Shown here: positions 9,000 through 16,963 of the stretch, in pieces
How the letters are laid out: the number at the start of each line of letters is the position of its first letter
Numbering within the stretch: position 1 is the first letter of the stretch
Assembly: GCA_964437505.1 (NCBI GenBank)
Contig: CAYTGU010000005.1
Coordinates: 29,122 to 93,121, forward strand
Length of the DNA: 64,000 nucleotides
Source: JAHJDO01 sp964437505
Lineage (GTDB): Bacteria; JAHJDO01
Reading direction: 5' to 3'
The notes under the pieces: generated by a model
Database searches by the model: none
Seen by the model: the letters and a program-made list of their open reading frames with translations, nothing else
What the model was told of the DNA's origin: nothing
Position numbers and translations under genes: made by a program

Positions 9000-9638
9000 C
9001 TATCTGCATAGGCTCATACTGTGAAGGTTTAGATATCTCCTGACTTTGTCTCCGATAGCTCCCTCTCTTATAATCGTGAGCGGGGAACTTGCAGCATTGA
9101 CTATTGTTGATTCAATTCCCTCAGGTTTTGTTTCGTTGTCATCAACGAGAATGTCAACCTTGTTTTCAAACATATCGCTGAGTTTATTCAGAGATAATGA
9201 TTGTTCATTATATCCTGAGATATTAGCACTTGTTGTAGCAATAGGTACTCCTAATTCTTCTACAAGAAATCGCGGTATTGGATGATTTGGTATCCTGAAA
9301 CTTACTGTATTGAATTTATCTGTTTTAAAGATGCACGCCTTGGATATTGGAATATTTTCTTTTGCTCTTAAGATAATTGTGAGTGGACCAGGCCAGAACT
9401 TGTTCATAAGCTTTCTTGCTATTGGCTGGATGTCATAAGCAATATCTCCTACTTGCTTTAAGTCTGAAATAAATAAAATTAAAGGTTTTCTACGGTCTCG
9501 GGTTTTTAGATCATAAATTTTATCTATGGCATGTTCTATATTACATATGCATCCAATGCCATAAACAGTATCAGTTGGAAAGATTAGAATTTTACCTTTT
9601 CTTAAGACTTTAATCGCCGAGGATCTGTTTACTTTCAT
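9000..9638 (-). CDS. tsaC: L-threonylcarbamoyladenylate synthase (Sua5/YrdC/TsaC family)
   Basis: Makes threonylcarbamoyl-AMP from Thr, bicarbonate and ATP for the t6A37 modification of ANN-decoding tRNAs. Motifs: KGKILIFPTDTVYGIGC (residues 14-30), KTRDRRKPL (about 45-53), FWPGPLTIIL (about 81-90) and PIATTSANISG (about 132-142). The single YrdC domain (212 residues) lacks the C-terminal Sua5 domain. Its ATG lies inside the 3' end of pilT, a 29-base overlap. No shorter start is possible because the conserved KILIFPT segment is close to the N-terminus. Confidence 0.92.
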   Translation of the reverse strand: MKVNRSSAIKVLRKGKILIFPTDTVYGIGCICNIEHAIDKIYDLKTRDRRKPLILFISDLKQVGDIAYDIQPIARKLMNKFWPGPLTIILRAKENIPISKACIFKTDKFNTVSFRIPNHPIPRFLVEELGVPIATTSANISGYNEQSLSLNKLSDMFENKVDILVDDNETKPEGIESTIVNAASSPLTIIREGAIGDKVRRYLNLHSMSLCR

Positions 9639-10698
9639 CTAGGAAGATTCCTTGCAGATTCATTTTTAACTCTTCAGGATTTGTTGCATTGGCCATAGCC
9701 TGTTCTCTGCTTACAAAGCCCTTTTTACATAATTCAACCAGAGACATATTGAATGTTTGCATACCATCTTCCATTCCACCTTGAATAGCAGATATTATCT
9801 TATTCAGCCTGTTTTCCCTTATCAGTCTGGAAACCATAGGGGTATTTATCAATATTTCCACTGCAGGTGTTACTCCACCCTGGTCCATTCGTGGTATAAG
9901 CCGTTGGCAAATAACAGCTTTAAGATTAAGAGAAAGTTGCATTCTGATCTGATGATGTTGAGACGGAGGGAAAAAATCAAGTATTCTGCTAAACACTCCT
10001 GATGTGTCAGTTGAATGAAGTGTTGTAAAGACAGTATGCCCTGTTTCTGAAGCACCTAGAGCAATATGAAAACTTTCAATATCTCTCATTTCGCCTATTA
10101 GGATAACATCCGGATCCTGGCGCATGGCATGGCGCAGGGCAATAGAGTATGAAGATGTATCTATATGTACTTCTCTCTGATTTACAATGCTTTTTTTGTC
10201 TTTATGGAGAAACTCAATAGGATCTTCAACGGTTATAATATGGCGATTTAATTTCTCGTTTATATAATTTATCATAGACGCGACAGTTGTCGATTTTCCA
10301 CAGCTTGTTGTGCCGGAAACAATAACTAACCCTCTGTTTGACAGTGATATTTTTTCTAATGCAGAAGGCAAATTTAACTCTTCAAATGATCCTATATCTG
10401 TTCTTACCCTTCTCAAAACTAGTCCAATCGTTCCCCTCTGATAGAAAATATTAACCCTGAAACGTCCTAGATTCTCAAGTCCGTATGAAATATCCATTTC
10501 AAACTCTTTATCAAATTTTTGCTTTTGTTGCTCATTCATTAACTCAAGGGCGATTTCTCTGGTATCTTTTGAAGAAAGTATTTCACCATATGAACATAAC
10601 TCTCCATTTATTCTAATTTTAGCAGAGCTCCCTGCTTTTAGATGTAAATCCGTGCCATTTCTTTGAACTAGTTCTTTAAGATATTCTTTTGTATTCAT
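9610..10698 (-). CDS. pilT: Twitching-motility retraction ATPase PilT
   Basis: Hexameric ATPase that depolymerises type IV pili. Walker A is GTTSCGKSTT (about 129-138), the Asp box HIITVEDPIEFLH (about 154-166), Walker B DPDVILIGEMRD (about 196-207) and the His box FTTLHSTDT (about 225-233). The C-terminal segment RLIPRMDQGGVTPAVEIL is typical of PilT rather than PilB. 362 residues is normal. The prepilin peptidase at 36,657 supports a pilus system; no pilin gene is seen here. It lies directly downstream of ftsZ, 16 bases away. Confidence 0.94.
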   Translation of the reverse strand: MNTKEYLKELVQRNGTDLHLKAGSSAKIRINGELCSYGEILSSKDTREIALELMNEQQKQKFDKEFEMDISYGLENLGRFRVNIFYQRGTIGLVLRRVRTDIGSFEELNLPSALEKISLSNRGLVIVSGTTSCGKSTTVASMINYINEKLNRHIITVEDPIEFLHKDKKSIVNQREVHIDTSSYSIALRHAMRQDPDVILIGEMRDIESFHIALGASETGHTVFTTLHSTDTSGVFSRILDFFPPSQHHQIRMQLSLNLKAVICQRLIPRMDQGGVTPAVEILINTPMVSRLIRENRLNKIISAIQGGMEDGMQTFNMSLVELCKKGFVSREQAMANATNPEELKMNLQGIFLDESKQILGD

Positions 10699-10714
10699 TT
10701 TTCCTCTTCTTCTA

Positions 10715-11824
10715 TTATTTTTTACTTCTCAAAAATGTTGGAATGTCCAGATTGCTGTCACCACCCAGCTCTCTGTTTACTTTTTCCAGCATAACCCGAT
10801 CCTTTATCATAGTTTCTTTCCCGTGAACTCCCAATGCCTTTGAAACGAATTTTACTTCCTTTTTCTCCAAAGATGGAATATCAGTAGCAATAATTGTAAG
10901 TTTCAGCATATTGTTTAGTCTTTTATCTATAATAGCTCCGAATACTATATTAGCGCTATGTATTACTGCTTTACGAACATTATCAATAATCTTTTCAACT
11001 TCTCCAAACCTGAGATCTTCACCTCCTGTTATATTGACAAGCATTGTTTTTGCACCTTTGATATCAATCCCTTCTATGAGTGGACATAGAAGAGCATTTT
11101 TAACAACAGAGGATATTCTGTCTTCACCATATGCAGTTCCCACTGCTAAGGTAGCTTCTTTGCCATGGGTTATTACCTGCTGAATGTCCGATATATCAAG
11201 ATTTATTATTCCTGGAGCAGCTACAAGGTCAGAGATTGCGCTAATAGCGTCGAATAAAGTGTCATTTGTAAATTCAAATGCTTTTGAGAAAGAAGAGTCT
11301 TTGTCAATGGTTCCAAAAAGTTTCTGGTTTGGTATGGAGATTATTGCGTTGGATTTTTCTTTTATTGCTCTTAGTCCATCTTTGGCCTGCATACATCTTT
11401 TTTTTCCTTCAAATAGAAAAGGGCTTGTAACTATTGCTATTGTTAACGCCCCTAGTTCCCTTGCAATTTCACAGATTAGTGGGGTTGCTCCTGTGCCTGT
11501 TCCGCCACCAAGTCCGCAGGTCACAAACACGATGTCTGAGTTTTTTAATGCTTCGGCAATTTCTGCTCTGCTTTCATTCAGGCTTCGACGTCCTAAGTCT
11601 ATATCAGAACCCGTTCCAATTCCTCTCGTTGTCTGCAGACCAATCTGAATTTTATGGGGAACAATAGATGTCCTAAGAGCCTGAATATCTGTGTTAATGT
11701 TAATACATTCTACTCCGGAGAGGCCTTTTTTGTATATTGCATCTACAGAATTATTACCACCTCCACCAACTCCAACTACCTTGATACTTGCGCCTACTTT
11801 GGTCTCTTCAACTATCTCAAACAT
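10715..11824 (-). CDS. ftsZ: Cell-division tubulin homologue FtsZ
   Basis: A GTPase that forms the Z-ring at midcell. The N-terminal VVGVGGGGNNSVDAI (about 17-31), the tubulin signature GGGTGTGATP (about 108-117) and the synergy-loop region around GIINLDISDIQQV (about 206-218) are all present. The disordered linker is very short, and the protein ends in DIPTFLRSKK, matching the conserved C-terminal peptide that binds FtsA. In most bacteria ftsZ directly follows ftsA; here 1.2 kb of accessory genes separates them. Confidence 0.96.
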   Translation of the reverse strand: MFEIVEETKVGASIKVVGVGGGGNNSVDAIYKKGLSGVECININTDIQALRTSIVPHKIQIGLQTTRGIGTGSDIDLGRRSLNESRAEIAEALKNSDIVFVTCGLGGGTGTGATPLICEIARELGALTIAIVTSPFLFEGKKRCMQAKDGLRAIKEKSNAIISIPNQKLFGTIDKDSSFSKAFEFTNDTLFDAISAISDLVAAPGIINLDISDIQQVITHGKEATLAVGTAYGEDRISSVVKNALLCPLIEGIDIKGAKTMLVNITGGEDLRFGEVEKIIDNVRKAVIHSANIVFGAIIDKRLNNMLKLTIIATDIPSLEKKEVKFVSKALGVHGKETMIKDRVMLEKVNRELGGDSNLDIPTFLRSKK

Positions 11825-11843
11825 TAGTTATATTCCGCTCCTT

Positions 11844-12068
11844 TTAGATTGCTTTCCCTAATCGCTCTGCCAGCCATACCTTGATAACAGATTGACGAGG
11901 CACCCCTAGACGCTTTGCTTCCTTATCCAATGAGTGAATCATCCAAATAGGGAAGTCCACATTAACCCTTTTCTGGTCTTGCTCAAGCCTTCTCGCCTTT
12001 GTAAGATCTAGATACTTAGAAACGTTATTCCCTTCATCAAACTTTTTATCAAACTCTCTAGCTTTCAT
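11844..12068 (-). CDS. brnA: BrnA-type antitoxin (ribbon-helix-helix)
   Basis: Probable DNA-binding antitoxin of the BrnT/BrnA type II module. The C-terminal half has a ribbon-helix-helix pattern: RVNVDFPIWMIHSLDKEA, then RLGVPRQSVIKVWLAERL. The N-terminal half (AREFDKKFDEGNNVSKYLD) is the toxin-binding segment of the family. ATG 12068 is preferred because GAGGAGG lies nine bases upstream; an upstream TTG (12077) is also in frame. It overlaps the toxin gene by 11 bases, toxin first, the usual order for this family. It is expected to repress its own promoter. Confidence 0.88.
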   Translation of the reverse strand: MKAREFDKKFDEGNNVSKYLDLTKARRLEQDQKRVNVDFPIWMIHSLDKEAKRLGVPRQSVIKVWLAERLGKAI

Positions 12069-12318
12069 ATATTTCAACCTCCTCTTTTCGGGATTGTCTT
12101 ACTGAAATAATTCTTATCTTTTCGCCGCGATAGGTAACAACTCCTGACCAATGCTTTCCAGAAATCATACCAATTACCAAATATCTTGGTTCATCACTGG
12201 TTCTTGCCGGAATTTCAATTAAGTCAGTATCCTCCCATAATAACTGCGCTTCAATAAAGTCAATACCATGTTTATTCTTATTGATTTCGCTTTTCTTAAG
12301 GTCAAACTCAAACTCCAT
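12058..12318 (-). CDS. brnT: BrnT-type ribonuclease toxin
   Basis: Probable RNase toxin of the BrnT family (RelE-like fold). It starts MEFEFDLKKSEINKNKHGIDF in two parts, followed by SDEPRYLVIGMISGKHW, VVTYRGEKIRIISVR and SRKEE: the family pattern of an early KxxxNxxKHGI motif and a late RIISxRxxxxxE motif. 86 residues. ATG 12318 is preferred over an upstream TTG (12348), which falls inside the promoter. There is no ribosome-binding site, which fits a leaderless transcript from the promoter just upstream. Confidence 0.9.
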   Translation of the reverse strand: MEFEFDLKKSEINKNKHGIDFIEAQLLWEDTDLIEIPARTSDEPRYLVIGMISGKHWSGVVTYRGEKIRIISVRQSRKEEVEIYES

Positions 12319-12325
12319 AATATAA

Positions 12326-12355
12326 TTTATATACCAAAAAGATACCAATTGTCAA
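12326..12355 (-). promoter_or_regulatory. Sigma-70-type promoter for brnT-brnA
   Basis: On the minus strand, a perfect -35 TTGACA (12355-12350) and -10 TATAAA (12331-12326) are separated by 18 bp. The predicted transcript start falls at or within a few bases of the brnT ATG (12318). A near-duplication TTGGTAT/TTGGTAT in the spacer could be the BrnA operator; that is inference. Confidence 0.6.
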
Positions 12356-12373
12356 CAAAAAAATCTCTTTTTC

Positions 12374-12406
12374 GTCATTGTAGAAACGTAGCGACGCTGC
12401 AATCTG
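12374..12406. repeat. Degenerate short palindromic repeat (GTCATTG...GCAATCT family)
   Basis: The segment runs GTCATTGTAGAAACGTAGCGACGCTGCAATCT as two imperfect arms (GTCATTG and GCAATCT flank the core GCGACG). It matches, in the opposite orientation, the better-preserved copies at 20041-20098 and 20881-20917. It lies just upstream of the brnT promoter, between the toxin and a hypothetical gene. Confidence 0.6.
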
Positions 12407-12475
12407 TCATTCTTTTCGACGCAACCGCTTGCTTTAGCTGGCGGTTATCTGGGCAGTCCCATTTGCTTTGTTGTG

Positions 12476-13054
12476 TTATTCTTTGATTTGATTGGGGAAG
12501 CCAGACGTTTGTTTCTTCAAGACAATGGTGTATTCGATATGATCTTTAAATGGAATGACAAACAGCATCAGCCCTTTTTCCTCAAAGGTGGAGGATATGG
12601 TCAGGTTCCCTTCAGAATCTTTAGACATTACGCTAGTCCGGGATTTCTTTGCGATGCCAGGGAAAATGGCTAGACCAACAGTGGAGGGACTATCTGCCAC
12701 ATAATACAAGCAGCCCTGATTCCAGTTGAACGTCTTGGGTTGAAACACGAGCTCCTTGGTTTGAATTACTCCATTTGACCAATAGTAAACTATGGTCATC
12801 ATTCGGTCTGACTCTTGCTGGATTACTACTTCTGAATTATTTGAGATACTAGTAGCGCTAACAAAGGGATTGCCCGTCCTGAAGTATCCACTACAGTTAG
12901 ATTTGAGAAAAATGTATGTCCCCGAGAAATCAGCGTGTTTGTTGTCGTACGTCTGACCTCTACCACTAGGCACAAACAATACGACACACCAGACAAGGCA
13001 CCATAAAACAAATATCCCAAGACCCCATAGACATCTATGTTTTTTTTGCATCAT
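12476..13054 (-). CDS. Hypothetical exported protein between ftsA and the BrnT/A module
   Basis: 192 residues with an N-terminal KKHR basic patch and a hydrophobic stretch (about 9-28, GLGIFVLWCLVWCVVLFV), then a polar, beta-rich remainder with three isolated Cys. The hydrophobic part reads as a signal peptide or single membrane anchor; a signal peptidase I site near SGRGQ is possible and no lipobox is obvious. I do not recognise a family. GGGAG precedes the ATG pair at 13051/13054. Base composition is somewhat more GC-rich than the surrounding fts genes, consistent with insertion. Confidence 0.7.
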   Translation of the reverse strand: MMQKKHRCLWGLGIFVLWCLVWCVVLFVPSGRGQTYDNKHADFSGTYIFLKSNCSGYFRTGNPFVSATSISNNSEVVIQQESDRMMTIVYYWSNGVIQTKELVFQPKTFNWNQGCLYYVADSPSTVGLAIFPGIAKKSRTSVMSKDSEGNLTISSTFEEKGLMLFVIPFKDHIEYTIVLKKQTSGFPNQIKE

Positions 13055-13080
13055 AACATTACTCCCTGCTTAATTTTCCC

Positions 13081-14295
13081 TCAGAAAAAATCTCCAAATA
13101 TCTTCTTTACGCTTCCTGTCATTCTACCCATAAGGTTTTTATTTTCAAATCTTGACGTTCCTCCAAATTTTCTGAAGTAAGAACCATGTTGTAATAGGCC
13201 GACACATGTTGAATAACTTGGCTTGCCAGAGATATCTTCAAGCTGGTATGCAAGATTTGGGATGCCCATTCTTGTTGGCAGATTAAATGTATCTCTTACG
13301 GTTGAAGTCATTCCTTTAAGCAAAGAGCCGCCACCTGTGAGAACTACTCCAGAGGCAATTAGATTTACAAAGTCCGCTCTTTCTATCTCTTCCTTTACAA
13401 TTCGGATGGTTTCTGTAATCCTGGGTTGAACAATCTCCGAAAGCTGATATGGGGAGAAATGATTAGAATTCTCCTGATTATTAGTATTGGTTTCCATATC
13501 TAACCCAGCGCCGTATTTTTTCTTTATTTTCTCTGCTTCAGGTGTGGAGATATGAAGGCCTATAGTTATGTCATTTGTTATATGATTACCGCCTACTGGT
13601 AGTACCTGAGAATATTTCAACTCATCTTTTTCAAAAATAACAAAATTTGTTGTACCTGCTCCCATTTCAATCAATACAACGCCAAGCTCTTTTTCACTCT
13701 GTGATAGTACCGATTCAGAAGAGGCCAATAGATTAAATACAATATCTTCTATCTGAAATCCAGCCTGATTAACACTTTTTATGAAATTCTGTGTATGTGT
13801 TACCATGCCAGTAACAATATGTGTCATTATTTCAAGTTTCACACCATTCATGCCGATTGGATCCTTAATCTCTGTCTGGCCATCTACAATGAAGTCTTGA
13901 GGCAGAACTTGGATAATTTCCCTTCCTTCCGGCAAGGCAATTGCTTTGGCTGTTTCTATCACGTTTCGAGTATCTTCAACTGTGATCTCTCTGTCTTCTC
14001 TTCTAACTGGAACACTTCCTTTGCTGTTAACTGTATTAATATGTCCGCCTCCTATTCCCATGAATACAGATTTGATTTCTAGTTCAGATGTCTTTTCTGC
14101 CTCTCTAAGAGCTTCTTTAATATCATTGGTTACAACATCTATATTAACAATAAGTCCTTTTTTTAGGCCTCTGGTAGGAACTATTCCCATTCCTATAATT
14201 TCTATACTATCCTCTTTGTCCAATTTGCCAACCATAGCGCATATTTTAGAGGTTCCTATATCCAGTGCTGTTACAATGTCTTTCCGAGTTCGCAT
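13081..14295 (-). CDS. ftsA: Cell-division actin homologue FtsA
   Basis: Tethers FtsZ to the inner membrane and recruits later division proteins. It shows the actin-family phosphate 1 motif ALDIGTSKICAMVG (about 10-23), a 1C (SHS2) domain, LIEMGAGTTNFVIF (about 209-222, phosphate 2) and VVLTGGGSLLKG (about 317-328, adenosine motif). The C-terminus GRMTGSVKKIFGDFF is an amphipathic membrane-targeting helix. 404 residues is normal. It lies four bases after ftsQ. Confidence 0.95.
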   Translation of the reverse strand: MRTRKDIVTALDIGTSKICAMVGKLDKEDSIEIIGMGIVPTRGLKKGLIVNIDVVTNDIKEALREAEKTSELEIKSVFMGIGGGHINTVNSKGSVPVRREDREITVEDTRNVIETAKAIALPEGREIIQVLPQDFIVDGQTEIKDPIGMNGVKLEIMTHIVTGMVTHTQNFIKSVNQAGFQIEDIVFNLLASSESVLSQSEKELGVVLIEMGAGTTNFVIFEKDELKYSQVLPVGGNHITNDITIGLHISTPEAEKIKKKYGAGLDMETNTNNQENSNHFSPYQLSEIVQPRITETIRIVKEEIERADFVNLIASGVVLTGGGSLLKGMTSTVRDTFNLPTRMGIPNLAYQLEDISGKPSYSTCVGLLQHGSYFRKFGGTSRFENKNLMGRMTGSVKKIFGDFF

Positions 14296-14299
14296 AAGG

Positions 14300-15127
14300 T
14301 TACTTTCTGTATTTTACAGGAATAGCATTTAAATCTTCTCCAAAACGTAGATCTATATAGAGAAGTTTTTTCTTTTGAGTTTGTCCAAGTCTGCTTAGAA
14401 GATTCTCTAATATTACGAGCTTTTCTTCAAAGCCAGTTTTGCCCATTCTTATTTTTATTTCATTGTCTTGGCATATAAAATCGAGAATCAGGGCTTTAGA
14501 TCTTTTAACATTTATGTTTTTTAACCTGCCAAATTCAGCAAGTCTTCCCACATTATAGGTTTTTATAATTGTAATAATCTTTTTTATTAATTCAGACACT
14601 TCGGGGTTTTTTATTTTCAATCCTATTATTTCAGGTAAACCTCTTGATCCATTAAGCTTAATAATTACCCCATCCTCATCTATCCCATATATATTGTGGT
14701 CGCATGAGATCTGTCCAATAGGAATTCTCTCTTTTATATTTACTAAAATTATATTCGGAAATGAGCGCTCAATAACGACAGACTTTACATCTGGTAGGGC
14801 TTCGTAGCGTGATCTCAACCTGTTGATATCAAGAGCAAAAATATTCTCACCTTTTATATCATTAATTTCTTTTAAAATAACCACATTATCAAGAAATTTA
14901 TTATTATTTACAATAACATTATTAATACAGAAGTAATTTGAATGAATAATGAATTCTTTAAATCTTAATACTATGAAAAAAGCGGCGTATATGATTAACA
15001 GTAGACCTATTATTTTGCTTATTCGTAAGGCTCTTTTTTTAATCAGCATTTTATGTGGATGCGGCGCGGCAGAGACTCTAGGTGCTATTTTAACATTCCT
15101 GCGAAGTTTTGTTTTTCTACTTTTCAT
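14300..15127 (-). CDS. ftsQ: Cell-division protein FtsQ
   Basis: A bitopic divisome protein. It has a basic cytoplasmic N-terminus (about 1-33), one transmembrane segment (about 36-54, ISKIIGLLLIIYAAFFIVL), a POTRA domain (about 66-135, with NIFALDINRLRSR and PNIILVNIKERIPIG) and a beta domain. The start overlaps the 3' end of ddl by 11 bases. The ddl-ftsQ-ftsA order supports the call despite the weak sequence conservation typical of the family. Confidence 0.88.
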   Translation of the reverse strand: MKSRKTKLRRNVKIAPRVSAAPHPHKMLIKKRALRISKIIGLLLIIYAAFFIVLRFKEFIIHSNYFCINNVIVNNNKFLDNVVILKEINDIKGENIFALDINRLRSRYEALPDVKSVVIERSFPNIILVNIKERIPIGQISCDHNIYGIDEDGVIIKLNGSRGLPEIIGLKIKNPEVSELIKKIITIIKTYNVGRLAEFGRLKNINVKRSKALILDFICQDNEIKIRMGKTGFEEKLVILENLLSRLGQTQKKKLLYIDLRFGEDLNAIPVKYRK

Positions 15128-16028
15128 TTTTCCTGATTGCCAGATCCAGTAATCTCAAGCAGAGTTCCATGAAACTTATTCCAGCAGCCTGTGCAGCTTT
15201 TGGCAGCAAACTGGTTTCTGTAAGTCCTGGAATTGTATTAATCTCCAGAACATAGGGATTGAGTTTGCTGTCAAGTTTCATATCCGCTCTTGACATTCCA
15301 GAGCATCCAAGCACTTTATGGGCATTGAGAGCTATCTGTTTTATCTGGGCGTTTTTCTCCTCTTGAAGCTTTGCAGGCACAACAAAATCCGTGGATTCTT
15401 TCTTGTATTTTGCATTAAAATCATAAAATCCGGACTTTGGAATAATTTCAATTACCGGCAAAGCTTTCTCCTCTAAGATGCCGACAGTTATTTCTTTCCC
15501 GTCTATATATTTTTCACATATTATATTATCATCATAACAAAAGGCAGTCTCAAGAGCTTTCTTAAATTCATCTTCTTTTCTTACAATAGATATCCCGATT
15601 GTTGAACCCTCAGTAGACGGCTTAACAACTATAGGAAAGTTCTCCAAAGGATTAATATGACATTTGCCTTTGCTCACTACTCTAAACTCTGGAGTCGGAA
15701 TTCCAGCAATCTGAAACAAACGCTTGGAAGCGATTTTATCCATAGAGAGAGCGCTTGCAAGAACTCCGGAACCTGTATATGGGATGTTTAATATATCAAG
15801 CATTCCCTGTATTGTTCCATCCTCTCCGGGCTTTCCATGAAGAGCAATAAATACCAGATCTATTTTCTCTTTTATCAGCCTGTCAGGTAACTCTCTATTA
15901 ACATCAAAAGCAGTAACATTCAGCTGAGCTTCTTTAAGAGCCTTTAGCACACAATTCCCACTTTTAAGAGATATTTCTCTCTCTGAAGAAGGTCCTCCCA
16001 TTAAAATAGCAATACGCCTATTTTTCAT
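15117..16028 (-). CDS. ddl: D-alanine--D-alanine ligase
   Basis: An ATP-grasp enzyme making D-Ala-D-Ala for peptidoglycan. Motifs: LMGGPSSEREISLKSG (about 9-24), FIALHGKPGEDGTIQGML (about 60-77), VKPSTEGSTIGIS (about 135-147), EKYIDGKEITVGIL (about 180-193) and LEINTIPGLT (about 258-267, with the Mg2+-binding Glu and Asn). 303 residues is normal. It overlaps murB by four bases. Confidence 0.96.
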   Translation of the reverse strand: MKNRRIAILMGGPSSEREISLKSGNCVLKALKEAQLNVTAFDVNRELPDRLIKEKIDLVFIALHGKPGEDGTIQGMLDILNIPYTGSGVLASALSMDKIASKRLFQIAGIPTPEFRVVSKGKCHINPLENFPIVVKPSTEGSTIGISIVRKEDEFKKALETAFCYDDNIICEKYIDGKEITVGILEEKALPVIEIIPKSGFYDFNAKYKKESTDFVVPAKLQEEKNAQIKQIALNAHKVLGCSGMSRADMKLDSKLNPYVLEINTIPGLTETSLLPKAAQAAGISFMELCLRLLDLAIRKNEK

Positions 16029-16963
16029 ATCCCTATTATTTTAATTTCTTCCTCTAATTTTACACCAGTTTTTTCAAAAACTATTAATTTAATTTTTTTA
16101 ATAAGTTTGAGCACATCCTGAGCGTTTGCATTGCCACTATTAATAATAAAATTGGCATGTTTCTCTGAGACCTGCGCATCTCCAACAGCAAGCCCTTTTA
16201 ACCCAGCTTCGTCAATTAATCTGCCGGCAGAATGTCCATTCTGATTTTTAAATATACACCCTGCGCTTGGTATGTCAAGAACCTGTGTGGACTTTTTGTG
16301 CTCCAAAAGCTGGGATATTCGTCCATTGATTTCTTTTTCTTTTCTGCACTCTAATTTTAGCTTTACCTCAAGTATTATGTATTCGGATAGGTTAGACTTG
16401 CGATATTCAAAATGCAGGCCATCTTTTTTAAGTTCAGATACATTGCCCTTCATATCAATTACTTTTACTGATTCAACAAAATCCCCAATTGACACATGCT
16501 CTATGTTTCGGATTTCGGATTTCGGATTTCGGATTTTTTTCGTCCCTGCATTCATGCTCACTGCGCCGCCAACAGTTCCTGGGATACCTGCTGCAAACTC
16601 AAGTCCTGCAAGAGCTTCTCTTGCCGCTTGTTTTAAGACTCTTGAGAGCAAAGCACCAGTTCCGCATATAATAGATTCTCCTTTTATTTTGATACCACAT
16701 AACCCATGTTCCAAATTTAACACAACACCTCTTATCCCTTTATCACTGATCAATACGTTCGTTCCCTTGCCAATGGTTGTAACGGGAATGTTGTAACTAT
16801 TACAGAACATGAGAGTGTTTTTGATATCTGAAATATCTTTCGGATATATCCAAACATCTGCAGAGCCTCCAATTCTAAAGGAGGTATGCTTGGCTAAGAG
16901 TTCATTAAACCTGATCTCTCCTCTTATCAAATTACGGAACTCTTTAGCTAATTCTTTATTCAT
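16025..16963 (-). CDS. murB: UDP-N-acetylenolpyruvoylglucosamine reductase, with tandem-repeat insertion
   Basis: An FAD enzyme that reduces UDP-GlcNAc-enolpyruvate to UDP-MurNAc. It shows HTSFRIGGSADVW (about 25-37), GAGTNVLI-like KGTNVLISDKG (about 61-71), FAAGIPGTVGGAVSMNAG (about 122-139) and PSAGCIFKN (about 232-240). After MNAG the loop contains KKIRNPKSEIRNIEHV, encoded by four 7-bp repeats. Other MurBs have a short loop here, so this looks like a tolerated insertion. It overlaps murC by four bases. Confidence 0.94.
   Translation of the reverse strand: MNKELAKEFRNLIRGEIRFNELLAKHTSFRIGGSADVWIYPKDISDIKNTLMFCNSYNIPVTTIGKGTNVLISDKGIRGVVLNLEHGLCGIKIKGESIICGTGALLSRVLKQAAREALAGLEFAAGIPGTVGGAVSMNAGTKKIRNPKSEIRNIEHVSIGDFVESVKVIDMKGNVSELKKDGLHFEYRKSNLSEYIILEVKLKLECRKEKEINGRISQLLEHKKSTQVLDIPSAGCIFKNQNGHSAGRLIDEAGLKGLAVGDAQVSEKHANFIINSGNANAQDVLKLIKKIKLIVFEKTGVKLEEEIKIIGI
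16506..16533. repeat. Four perfect TTTCGGA heptamers inside murB
   Basis: Reading the plus strand from 16506, TTTCGGA occurs four times without a mismatch and is followed by a T-run. On the coding strand three units span seven codons (IRNPKSE then IRN again). Because the unit is 7 bp, gain or loss of one copy would frameshift murB. Similar TCCGAA-type bases recur at the 5' end of rnr (about 20000-20020). Confidence 0.85.

Noticed and set aside
16506..16533. Considered as a CRISPR-like array
   Set aside because: The units are 7 bp and contiguous, without spacers, and lie inside murB.
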